This document shows, piece after piece, positions 1 through 11,525 of a stretch of DNA of 64,000 nucleotides. How positions within the stretch are numbered: position 1 is the first letter of the stretch; the number at the start of each line of letters is the position of its first letter. The position numbers and the translations under genes were made by a program. The DNA lies in NCBI RefSeq assembly GCF_032062135.1, contig NC_092868.1:48465163-48529162 (forward strand), read 5' to 3'. Below the pieces are notes generated by a model. The model worked only from the letters and a program-made list of their open reading frames with translations. It made no database searches and was not told the origin of the DNA. The DNA comes from Pyxicephalus adspersus. Its lineage: Eukaryota; Chordata; Amphibia; Anura; Pyxicephalidae.

Positions 1-404
1 CCTTAATTACATGCTGGTGTATGTAAAACAGCATTTATGCCATTTACATATCACAGTGTTACATTTTCTGAAAATGAGAACAGGAGATATTGAAAAGATA
101 ATTGTGTATTATTACTTCCTTCCAATTGTGCTATTTCTGTTTGACCTAATTACACTCTTTCCTTATTGGTCAGTAAAGTGAAATGTTACAAAACAACAGA
201 CAAACCCATCGGAAGATTTACCCTCACCTTCTGTTCTGGTGATTTCTAGCAGCATGCACTGTGGAGCAGTTTATTCTCAGCATTCACAGCAGAAGCAGTG
301 TAATTTCCCAATCCACCCTTGCTTTTGTTTTCCAAACTCAACTCACTCGGATCCCTTCTTCTAGCAGCTAGTTGTACCATGCCCCCTCCACCATTACCAA
401 TAAC

Positions 405-606
405 ATAGCAGCGCAGCTCCCACCGCTCCCCCCTACTAACATAGACTCAGCAGCTCAGCTCCCACTGCTCCCCCCTACCAACATAGACTCAGCAGCTCAG
501 CTGACTCAGCAGCTCAGCTCCCACTGCTCCCCCCTACCAACATAGACTCAGCAGCTCAGCTCCCACTGCTCCCCCCCACCAACATAGATTTAGCAGCTCA
601 GCTCCC
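405..606. repeat. Minisatellite, 42-bp unit, about 4.5 copies
   Basis: The phrase CAGCTCCCACTGCTCCCCCC recurs with starts at 414, 456, 515, 557 and 599. Spacings are 42, 59, 42 and 42; the 59 is 42 plus a local 17-base duplication of GACTCAGCAGCTCAGCT. Each unit continues with a block reading about ACCAACATAGACTCAGCAG. The units are C-rich on this strand and differ by only a few substitutions, so the array is fairly young. Confidence 0.9.
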
Positions 607-3471
607 TCTTTTTCCTCTTACCAGCAATCCAACTACCCCTACTATTAAATTTCCAAATTCGTTTGTCTAGAGATCCTTGGTTGGCTTTACTGCATTTTAA
701 ACCACCGAGCCTATCCAATGCCCAATTCAAATTGTGCACTTATATTTTGATAGAAGCCAAGCAAACCATAGCGAGTAGCCGAAGGAAATAGTCTCTTCCT
801 TGAGGTCAAACTCCAGGCAGCCCAGCTCATCCTCCTAATACCGACACTGGCTAACCAAGGTCTGTGTGACTCATATTTACATACCTGGTCCTAAAATATT
901 TTTGCCTTTATGTTCAAGATGAACATTACCTAGACTTCTCATTCATTCTATATTTCCAATTTCTGTTAAGATATGATTTCAGATACAAGGATGAGAATTG
1001 TTCTCAGTTATGTAATAAAATTGTAATTCCAGAAAGAACAGTAAAGCTCAACCTATATGTAGCAAGGCATAGAAGCAAGCAGTCTAAAATTATAATAAAA
1101 TATAAATGCCCTTATGTGAATATATAATATTACAAAATCATTTTTTTACACATTAATCTTAAATTATTTTAAAAATATATTTTACAATAAGCTGCAACAT
1201 AAATACAACAGCCCCGTAAAGAAATATTAGGGAAAGTGGTGGGACGTACTGTACCACCTGCTGTTAAATCTTCAAACGCTGGCTCGTTGAGGACCAGTAC
1301 TATAGTGCAAGTGACCAAGTCAAGAGCCACACTGAATCACTTGATCCCAAAGCAGATTTGAATTATCTTTATGGTCAGGATATTTTTAAAGCATTTTTAA
1401 ATAGTTACAATTTTAACACTTTTTATTTAAAAAATCATTCTTGCCTATTGGACAGCTTCTAGTAAAAAATAAAATAAAACTTAAGCAGGCAATTTAAAAA
1501 CGCCATATGTCAAAAAATCTACATGCTTAAACAATATAAAAACTATTTGAGTGAATATATTAAATATAAAGTTATAGAGTTGAATTATAGAGAGAATAAA
1601 GTCAAATTATGGATATAAATTTGGTTTGGACATCCAGGATTGGTAATATGGTAATACAAGAGTTTACCCAGTTCATTTTGCAGTTAGAAATAATTGCCAC
1701 TGCCCTTACCAGACATTACAATACACCCAAAAAAATATAGAGTTGAGTTTCACAGCTCTACCTTCACCTGAATAATATATCCGTCCTAAGTAATGCAATA
1801 TTTCTTCCAATTTTTCTATTTCTGAGCGGACTCCAGGCATATCCTTTAACAAGCCTGCTCTCCAGAATATTCCCAGCCTGAAAGTTTTCTGAAACCTGCC
1901 TGGATCTCGTTTTATGACTCTCCGCCAAGAGTGGAACCGCACGCCAATTAATTATCGAAGTGGCATCTGGTCTCACATAATAATGGTAGCAAATGAGCTT
2001 TTGCTTTGATTTTTGTACAAATCCATCGACAATTTTTTTTGGATTTCTGTTTATTCCTTTTAGGAAACTGTATTGAAAACCCTTATCGACAATTGATTTT
2101 AAAATAAGGGATGGTATTTAGGAACATCAGAAATTGGCATTAAACCTTTTCTCTCGCCCTGCATGGCATATCAACAAGGTACCCCTGATATAAGTAAGTC
2201 AGCTGTACTTCCCATAGACAGATCAGATTGTGCTTGTTTCTGCACAATATTGCTTCTCATCCTTTGTCGCTGACACAGTGTGCATCTCAGATTGCTTTCA
2301 ACCTCCTTTAAACACTTTGACATAATCGCAGCAAGGATTTTAACACAGCTGAGTAATGGTGAGCTGAAGGATGGTTGAAATTATAGTGTATTTGAAAGGA
2401 TATGAATGAATACAATCAGAAATATAATTAATAATTTAAATAAAAGTAAAATGCTACAAATATTCCATTTGTTTGTGCAATAAGATTAATATTTCTCAAA
2501 GCTGCATTCCAGCACGAATGCACGGATATGCATGGAATAGATGCCATCTGCCCTTATATATAATTTATCTAATAGGCTTTTTTTCAATCATCTTTAAATA
2601 AATTTCATTATGTTAAGGAAATTCATTTTCTAATTCTAATGAAGAAGGGGACATCTACTTATTATTAGAATAACCTAATTGGAATTATTAGACCCATTGC
2701 CGGTTTGCTTGCTGGTGAAGTATACTTCCTCTATTTGTCCTGGTGACTACAATTACCAAGACAGAAAATGTAATAAAATCCACAAAGTTTTTAATTGTCC
2801 TTACACCTCAGTGAGGGAAATATCATGCATGAATACATTAGTTTTCATGGCACCTCTCTAAGATAGACTTTGGAGAGATTGCCATGTATGTTCCCAGTAA
2901 CAGAAGTTAAAGAAAATCTCCCCAAAAGGACCCAAAACAGGACTCCCCCTTCCCCACAAATATTTTTGGCTTAAAAAAAATTGTGATTATTATGCAAAAA
3001 GTGTCATCTAGGCACCAATGGAAAATGGCACGGCCAAGTCTTTGACCTCCACTGCAAAGGCAGCACTGTTTATGAAGCCCACGCATCCAGCTGTGGCGGT
3101 TCATCATTTTGCCCCCCTCTCCTACTCCAAATCTGAAAAGAATGTTCGCTGCATGAAAAAACTTCAAACTTATACAAAACCTCTTACAATCTAAACACGT
3201 ACTGTCTTAAATAAGAAAGAGTTTGCATGTTACCTCCTGGATCTTCACCTAATACGAATGATGGTGAGTGACCATCTCGGGTAAAAATCTAACATGTGTA
3301 AAGCAACTCTTAACATCCTCATCGACCTGTGCTGGTTGGTCAATTAACGACCAAGTGGTAATGGCCATTGTAATTTTTTATGGAGAAGCAGGGTGCCCCT
3401 CGCTAGTCCTACCACCTTCCCTTGTAAGAAATTATGAATTTTATTAACGACAATATCCAATAAAATATGAG

Positions 3472-3472
<1 letters not shown>

Positions 3473-3517
<45 letters not shown>
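3473..3517. repeat. (TA)n microsatellite
   Basis: A run of about 21 uninterrupted TA dinucleotides. The small ORF crossing it, with alternating Tyr-Ile, is an artefact of the repeat. Confidence 0.97.
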
Positions 3518-3520
<3 letters not shown>

Positions 3521-3599
3521 TAATATATATTACCTAAATAATAATAATTCCTTCTGTTGGTTCTGAGGCGATCGTCAGCAAAGGAGAAAGCACAAAACA

Positions 3600-4110
3600 A
3601 TTGCGTATAAAAATGGTATATTGTTTACAGAATCATACATGCGGAAAAAGAGTTACATAACCAATAATAACACTAATATAAACATACAAGCAATAGTTAC
3701 TGTCCTTTCATCAGAATTATTTTGTGTCCCTTCCCTGGGTCACCCCTGTCTTCTGCTTCTCCCTCCTGTGTTTTCTCCTCCCTTTAACATTCCAATAACA
3801 TTATCTTTTGGCCGGTTTGACAGCCCTACTTTGTTGTGTAATACATGTCCCTATTGCAATGTCTCAATCAACATAAACCATGAGTCCTTCCCCTAGGTTA
3901 GTACGGGTTTGTAAACACTTATGGCCACATCAAGATTCTTTATCCCCTGTATGATAATAGGATACTGGAACATTAATTTGTTGGGTGTACATAGCCCTAA
4001 TCTTAGTGAGGGTTCACTCGTATGGGTTTATTCCTCTCCTACGCTCTAATTTTCCCCTTTCCCCCTTTTCATCTCCTCCACCCACTTTACTTATTCTCCA
4101 AGACTTTTCA
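3600..4110 (-). repeat. Possible antisense non-LTR retrotransposon remnant, unclassified
   Basis: From about 3600 an A-rich stretch (ATAAAAATGGTATATTG, then repeated AACATACAAGC-type words) passes into a C/T-rich block (3725-3790 and 4045-4085). This A-rich to pyrimidine-rich profile resembles LINE-like repeats in reverse orientation that I have seen in amphibian and fish DNA, but no protein motif is visible. Similar A-rich lead-ins occur near 10820 and 12945. The assignment is an inference from composition only. Confidence 0.25.
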
Positions 4111-4369
4111 TTAATACATTAGGGACATTTCAAAATTTGTGGTGTGTTCGCACATAAAACAGAAGCTTTCCTGTATGGACATGCTCCTTTGTTCCCTATG
4201 GGTCACTCAGTGCAAACGAATGTGTCCAGTGAGGCAGCAGGTGTTGCGCTGCTTCCAGGTGGCTTAGAGTTATTAACACCAGCCATAGTTGTCCCATCCT
4301 CTTCTCCACAATAAATAACAATAATACTAGGAAGCCATACAGCCTTTAAAATCCAATGTTTGCTTTTTC

Positions 4370-4680
4370 AAAAATCCTATTAGGCCACCAGTAGAAACAT
4401 GGGCTGTACCTCTCCATTATACCAGTGCACCGCTTGTTTTATCCCACTTGATGTTGTTTACCTTGCAAGGAAATTTTTACGCTTAGTGAATGGGGTAAAG
4501 TTTTGCTAACTTCAACTATCCTGCCCCATGAACGTAATCATAATGTTTTCTTGTTGTTGTTACTTTTCCTTGCACAAGATTCTGTAAAAATGACTTTTAC
4601 CTAGCCAAGCCAAACAAGGCAACAATTCACTGTTCTAAATGAACAGCCTAAACTTCTTTAGTAAATCAACCCCATTGTCT
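4370..4680. repeat. Dispersed repeat, MITE-like, unclassified family
   Basis: The right end reads, on the minus strand, as a TTTACTAAAG word followed by AAGTTTAGGCTGTTCA and then GTGAATTGTTGCC. Related but diverged wording occurs at 51600-51830 and weakly at 42190-42340 and 33950-33990, around the words TTCACTTAGC and GAACAGCCTA. Recurrence shows a dispersed repeat; the class is not determined. Confidence 0.4.
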
Positions 4681-5327
4681 CCGGTGTAAGACTGACCATT
4701 TGTATTCAATTAACAAATAAATGTATATACATTTCAACCAGTTGTGAACAACACAAAGTACACTGGGCAACTGTAGTATGTTCTGTCCTTCTGCCCTGCT
4801 GTTCCTTCCTCCTTTTATTTGCCAGCAATACCCAGCTGTCAAAATGACAGCCAGGAGTTACTGTGTAAATACACCAGTTGGAGAATTGCTACTGTAAAGT
4901 TTTGTTTATATTTCATCAATGGATTGAAAATAAAATAAAATCATATTTAGTAGACAACATCTGCAAAATAAAACTTTTTCTCATGGGAAAAAAAATACAT
5001 TCCTGACCTTATATATTAAAAAATACAACTTTTCCACAGTTCTAGAATGGTAAAGTTGCCACATCCCTAAAAAAGTTAATAAGAGGACAAAAGACCAGAT
5101 AAAAGTCAACCTTCACAATCAGTGAGGAAGTAAGGGTTTTTCATGTGCTAAATATACAGTTAAAATGTAATCAATACTGAACAGAAGGAAAAAGACAAAG
5201 AGCGGGGTTTATTGTGCCAAAATGTATATTTTCATACAGTAAAATACCCATGATACCTCTGTAAATGTCAACCTAACCTGATTATTTTGTATCAATTGTT
5301 ATACCAGTCTCAATTTATTGATGTTCA

Positions 5328-5370
5328 TATATACCCATGTAAGTCATAAAGGCGAAACGTGTTGGGTGAA
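5328..5370 (+). ncRNA. Hammerhead-like motif, helix I intact, core decayed
   Basis: Reading the plus strand: an ACCC arm, a decayed catalytic box (CATGTAA where other copies have CTGAGGA), stem II GTC-ATAAA-GGC, the GAAA box, CGTG, then a TT and GGGT. ACCC pairs with GGGT as helix I and GTC pairs with GGC (one G-U) as stem II. The decayed first box means it is probably inactive. Confidence 0.45.
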
Positions 5371-5811
5371 CATCTAATTTCTCCCCACATTACTTTTGTT
5401 TAGGATGAAACCTCATGAATATTATTACCTAAATATGTCAATCAGAAAATTATCTGTCTAGACTTTCACCTCCAACTCCAAATACCATGAATGGGACAAG
5501 GTATTTTATGTACTTGCATGCTTGAATTGTTGTAACACTATATGTATTGTTATACTTGAGATAATAATAAAATTATCATTTTGGCCACAAAAAACCCTGT
5601 TCTTTGTCTTTTTCGTTCTGCATTATCTTTTGAATTTTAAGGGGTCAAGCCACCAATCGTACTTATGTAGGAAAGGGTATATACTACTTTGCACTTTCTA
5701 TCCATTTCTCTATCTGTTTCCATTAATAATTTATTACTGTACAGTAAAATTACACAAAGGTAACAAAAAAATACAGATATGAAAGATATCTAAAGTTTCA
5801 TATAGTGTTTT

Positions 5812-5860
5812 GACGCATTTCGCAGTTAAACTCCTGCTTCCCCAAGGAAGTATTGGTTAC
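5812..5860 (-). ncRNA. Decayed hammerhead-like motif
   Basis: On the minus strand the first box is degraded (CTTGGGGA), followed by stem II arms GCAG and CTGC enclosing an eight-base loop, GAAA, then TGCG and TC. Stem II is a perfect four-base pairing. The first box does not match the catalytic consensus, so this is a fossil copy. Confidence 0.4.
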
Positions 5861-8800
5861 CAGGAAATCTAGCAAAATGAAGTTCACATAAGTATTCAAT
5901 TTTAAAACTCAACAAGTAATCGAAAATTCACCCTTGGAACTCCTTATGATAAGGGAGTATATCAAAGGGAATTAGGGTGCAAGGATTCACCACAGCAGGG
6001 AACTCCATATTTCAAATGGAAATCCCTTATTTTCCTCTACACTGATTGTGAAGGTTGGCTATTATCTGGCCTCTTGTTCTTTGTTAATCATGACCTTAAG
6101 CAATAATTTCATTGCCAAGTTTACATTCATTTGCCCACCGTAAAAATGTGAAAATTGTTCTTCTCCATTGGGGCCCTACAGGTGTGAAAACTGAACTGGT
6201 TAAAAAAGTAATCATGATTTTATGTTATAATGGATTGAAGCTATACTAGGCCTGCCGATTGTAACTCTTGTAATCAATGTTCAGTGTTATTGCCTAAATG
6301 ATTTTTATAAGATTAGCACATGTTTGCGACGATGAATAATTCACGAAGGATGGTGCTAACGATGCTTCATTGTGAGTTACAATGTGGAATCTTTATTACA
6401 ACGCTTCCATTTTTTATTTTCTTAATGAGTAATCATGACGACTCTATGAAATGTTATTTCATGAAATGTTAAAGACAGTAAACGCTAATTAAACATGAAT
6501 TATATATGATCCATAAAATATCACCACGAGTAATGAATATTAACAGGAAGATGCCATTGATTTGTTTTTGAACCAGTCCTGGCACCAAAGCTGAGCATGC
6601 TGATTTACAACAAAATAAAGGGGAATTTTTTGTTCCCTTTCATATTATTGTTGATGTGAAAAACAGATGGTGGGTGTTTAGTTACCTTTTTTTAATGACT
6701 TACTGGCTAAGAACAACATGCAGGTAAATGTCCAGAGAGTACCTGTCATTTAAGAGTACAAGAAATTCAATACAAATTCAGAAGTCGGGGTTAGAAGACT
6801 TGAAGATTAAACAGCATGTACCGGTTTAATGGCTCATTACTGAGTTGTGGAATACTTGACCAATACAACGCATACTAACATCAGATGAGATATGGAACAC
6901 TAAATATTGTTTAGTTGATTGGGATCCTAAGTTTAGCATAGTGAAAAATAGTGAAAATTCATGAAGTGCTTGGGGGGTAAGGCTAAATTCATATCTGCCA
7001 TTTGGCTGAATGTCTTCGGCCATCCATCCAATTATCCCTTTGTGAAAGGCTATTCCATTGCTTGGCAGGAAAAGTATTGGATGGGGTTATGTAGCGCCCA
7101 GAAAAGGCGATTTCAATGTCTCCAGGGAACTGTGTGTGTGTCTGCCAGACAGTTGGTTTTTATGAAAAGCCGGTGTGAAGGGTCCTGATGATGGCCAAGG
7201 AAGATTTGGGAGATGTTGGGCCCCCTGGTCCGTGTTTAGGTCTGGAACTTAGAGAGTACAGGTGCTCTATTTAGAGTGAAGCAGTTAGTTTTTGGTATAT
7301 GAAAAAGGACTTTTTATATATACTATATGATTAGCCAGAGAGGAAACTACTAAAGAGGTAGTTGGTGGCCCAGTGGGATTTGTTTTGTTGGACACATTTT
7401 TGATGCAATAAAGCACCCAGATGGGAGCCTGAAGTATGTTTTTGGCTAACTGACCAAATGCTGCCTCATTTTGAACTGCTGCCAGCCTGTTGCTACGAAG
7501 CATATCCCCATAGCAAGCTCACACCGTATAGACTGAATAGCCTTATTTCCAACATATAGAGTCCTTTCCTGGTTTACAGACCAATTGTATTGTTGGTACA
7601 AACTATGCAATGACGACCAGAGCTAAGTGGATTGGTCTTAAAGATAGGCAATCTGTCAGGAAAATACAGTAATGTTTCCATCTTTTGCCATCTACCACCT
7701 TGGGCTAGGGCTTTTGTTAGTAACGATGAGGGTAACACCTTTCTTGTTCTGGGCTAACAAAAGTATGAAGGTGTTATTATTTTCTTTAAATGTACTCAAA
7801 TGATTTACATAAAATGATGGTAACAGTCTTGTTTGAGCAGATAAATAGTATTTTATATTAGCAGAAGGGTTACAATTCTTTCCATCCCTGGAGAAAACTC
7901 TCCTGTGCTAATATTCGCTGGTGCTATTACCGGTAGCTACTGATAGGAGAAGGAACTGATCTGTAGGAGATGCACACCACTCCCTGGTGCCAGGAAGCAC
8001 CAATGCCCATGCATTGTTGTAGTCCATGGAGTCCATTATACCCATTAAATACTGCATTATGGTGGGCAGATGAAATGCTGCATACTCCTTTATATCTGAA
8101 ACTCCCAAATATTTTGTGTTATAACGACAGGTGGGGGTGGGGATGTTCGAGATGAGAAGTAAAGTTTTCTGATATTGCCTTCTGCAAAGTGAACTCATGG
8201 TTTATCCCATGCCAATATTTACAATGATAAAGTGGCAAATTATGGATTGATCCATCATTCTTCATAATCAAAAAAGCCTTGTTGCATCAATAATGCATCA
8301 TTGTCATCTTCTTAGTTCTTGGGATTAGCAAACATTTACCACAGTTAGGTTTCATGAACCATTATAATTTGCCAATGATACATAAGTCAGCAGGAAGCAC
8401 TTTCCAAAATGTGCCAATAAATGGTAAATCAGTCATCTACATCTTATTGACATTTACTTATGAGCATTTCAGGCTAAAATCCTCTATTGCACATACTGGT
8501 AGTAGTTTCCCCAATGTTTGTATGATAAATGATTTTAATACAGATGGGTTAATCATTTGCCAGGTTTTTTATGTCCCTATGTGCTTGGTTGCATAGCTGT
8601 AACTGAACATTTGCTCTTTACGGCTTAATCAGTATATTAAAAAAGTCAGCACACTAATAACTTATCTGCCTTTTATTCCTTTCTGTGATTCCTAATGTTG
8701 CTGAAAAATGCAATTTTAATCACCAATTCAAAATAAATTGACTTCATTTGGATAAAGTTTCAAAAAGAATTCTCAACATTGTAATTAAAGTTGATTGAGA

Positions 8801-11044
8801 ATTAATTGGTGTCTTCTCTTGAACAGCAATGAGTAATTCACATTAGTTGTCTTATTATAAGAGAAAGAGATGGACCTCAAAGTACAGCTGTTCCTATTAA
8901 GCTGTAATTACCTGAATAGAAGGGCTTACAGCTAATGTCATGGAGCTTTAGACTGGATATAACACAAAATTGCTTAGGATTTTGGGCAATATATGAAAAT
9001 ATTGTTTTTGGTCTGATATTTAATGGTAAATTGAAGCACCTTGAGCATTTGAGAATGGCAGAGGTGGTAAGGTAATGTCTCATTAACCTGATGCTCAGTG
9101 ACCTCTTTTTGAAAATGGTATTTGTCGATCGTGCTTATCAAAAGATTTTAAGGTCAGTACCTCCTCCTTAAAGTCAACGATTAGGAATAAAACAATTAAA
9201 ACGTCTTTCGAAATCACTTTCGAAATCTTTTGAATTTCATTCTCCTGCTAGTATAGCTGGCAAAGGGTCAGCAAAAAAAGCTCTGAAACTTAGCCAGACA
9301 AGATGCATTTTTACAAAAACATCTCTATTGGTAATCTAAGTATTCCCTCTAGCACGGGTTTTATTTAAAAATATATTATATGGTCAAAAATGTGTCAACA
9401 TCTGCCAACACATCTACCTGAGTTTGTTGGACCTTCCTAAACCAATGGGCATTATTATTGAGGTGGACAAATTTTGTAGCTAAAGCAGCTTCTACATATA
9501 AGAGATGTTACCCAAGAATTTAGAAGCATTTCTGGGAGAAATTGGGCCTGTTCAACCAACTGAGCATTTGTCCTAATGTTGGACAAGAAGGCTTTGCTCT
9601 TTCCATTTTATTACAAAAATTTCCAGAGACTCGAACTTCTCCACGCCTTCAAATCATGACCTTCTTTATGCTCAGGAGCTCATTTGTACTGAAACTGGAA
9701 AGGAAATGAACCCTGTAGGAGTTTTGTGCAATTTACTTTTTTATAGTTTTACCATGTTTGCATGGGTTTATTCTCACATCACAAAACAATTGGGTCCTCT
9801 CTAAAACCGGCGTTTAATTATGGTAGAAATTAGATTATGAGCTTCTCTGTGGGACAGTTAGGAGCAGACTATGATGACCTCTTGGAAAACATCAGATATG
9901 TCTGAGAACACCTCAGTGACCTTTACTTGTCTCTGGAAACATAATTAGTCTCTGTGTTTGTGAATATCTCCTTAACCCCCAGCCAACCTCCCAGCAGATT
10001 CAGGCAATGGAAAAACCTCCAACATATCCACAGTCTTTGATGGACTTTTCCAGCTGGGTATTCTGTCAAGTATCCAATAAAGTTAGTATAATTAAACCAG
10101 TTCTAAACTGACCCCCTCCCTCTAATGTTACCAAACCATTTCCACCTTGTTTCAGTTGAGTTAAGAGTTAAGGAACACACAAACTCTCTACATAGCCCTG
10201 ATGGAAACTGAACGAAGGACTCCACTATTTCAAGGCCACCTAGAAAATATAGTGTTCACATCACACAAGCTTTTCTTTGTGTGTGTTTGTGAGCACCTGT
10301 GTGGGTTTTTGCCTGTGTAACGACATAATGATAGCTGTTATTGATAATTTAAATATAAATTTCACTGTTAGAGTTTTTATGTCAGTTTCCATATCAACAA
10401 GCTTGCTGAGTGCAGTGACGTAGCAAAATCCACATTAAAACTAATCTATTGTAAATTGAATTTGTGCTGTACAAGATCTTTTGAGGTCAGAGGTTGTGCA
10501 GCAACGCAGGAAGCAAAAATGTAATTAATCTGCTTCTTGATCTCAAAATGTGTCCATTTATTTTTCTTGTATGGTGAATATATTATTATTTGGTTGGTTT
10601 GGTTACTTTTTTTTTAAAAAAAAAAATCTAAAAATCATAATATAGACTTGCTTATCACGCCAGATACAGACAGGTGAGAATGAATAGTCTAGCTCTTAGC
10701 TATATTGTGTTAACTTTTGGGAAATGATTAATTAAACTAAAAAGGTCAGGAAACATTCTGCAGTTGTTCGTTATTTTGTATTTATGACACAAATGTTGTT
10801 TCCTTTTTTTTCTAATTGTATTTTTAATAAGTGTTTTCAAAAAAGAGACATACAGAGAACATAAGCAAAGGAGAAAGTTAACATAAGAAACTATAAAAAC
10901 AAATTATTTGAAAGTAGGTTGGGGACAAAATAACATGAAAGCTGTTACAGCAGAAGATTATTTCAACAAACGTTCTGTAAAACAGTAGAATCGATTATGT
11001 ATTTACCATAAAACAATGGCAGCAGAAAAAAAACAATACATTTT

Positions 11045-11264
11045 GCCTGATTTATTATCTCTCCAAGGCTGGAGAGAATACACTTTCATCAGTGAAGCTG
11101 TTACATCTAGCAAACCTGGACTGGATCTGGTCCAATATTGAAAACATTTTCTAACAAATAGTAAATGATTTTTAAGAAATCCATTCCAGGTTTGTTGGAT
11201 CACCCAGCTTCACTGATGAAAGTGTATCCCCTCCAGCCTTGGAGAGCTTAAATAAATCAGGCCT
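11045..11264. mobile_element. Foldback MITE, 'GATTTATTAAAGCTCTCCAAGG' family, near-complete copy
   Basis: The left arm runs through GCCTGATTTATTATCTCTCC, AAGGCTGGAGAGAATACAC and TTTCATCAGTGAAGCTG; the right arm repeats these in reverse complement and ends in AAATAAATCAGGCC. Arms are about 90 bases and enclose an AT-rich centre. A second, shorter fragment of the family follows at 11265-11353. Other copies sit at 26857-27015, 30582-30761, 40787-40880, 42712-42766, 45871-46022 and 55003-55093. No coding capacity, so it is non-autonomous; the parent superfamily is not evident. Confidence 0.8.
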
Positions 11265-11429
11265 TTTGAGTCAGATGAATCCTGACACTGTCACCCTGGA
11301 ATATTCCCATCCCATTATGGAAGAATGCCTTTAAACTTTAATAAATCAGGGCCATTAGGTCGATTTTTAAATTATAAACTCAAATCTTCAACTGGGCTAG
11401 ATTGGGAGCTTATAAAAAAATATATAACA

Positions 11430-11525
11430 ACTTAGAATAAGGGAACAGATGGAGATGAAGGAGATAGAGAAGAAAAAGCAAAAAGAAGAAAGGGGAAGAA
11501 GTAAAGAGGTAGAGGGAAAATGAAC
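11430..11525 (+). repeat. Polypurine tract
   Basis: About 90 bases almost entirely of A and G (AGAGAAGAAAAAGC, AAAGAAGAAAGGGGAAG and similar). It produces Ser/Leu/Phe-rich spurious ORFs on the minus strand. No gene is seen here. Confidence 0.75.

Larger units (their letters stand above)
5085..6085. mobile_element. Penelope-like foldback remnant with two GCGAAAC motifs
   Basis: The ends are inverted copies: 5092-5130 (words CAGATAAAAGTCAACCTTC and CAATCAGTGAGGAAG) matches the complement of 6036-6075. A second inverted pair lies inside: 5190-5213 (AAAAAGACAAAGAGCGGGGT) against 5588-5612. Between them are a hammerhead-like motif on the plus strand at 5335-5370 and a decayed one on the minus strand at 5812-5860. 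Inverted partial terminal repeats are a habit of Penelope-like elements, and the RT-bearing copy at 43945-45150 has the same layout. No reverse transcriptase coding is left here. Confidence 0.5.

Noticed and set aside
405..606. Regularly spaced repeat resembling a CRISPR array
   Set aside because: Units are directly adjacent with no unique spacers, and the window is a vertebrate nuclear locus; it is a minisatellite.
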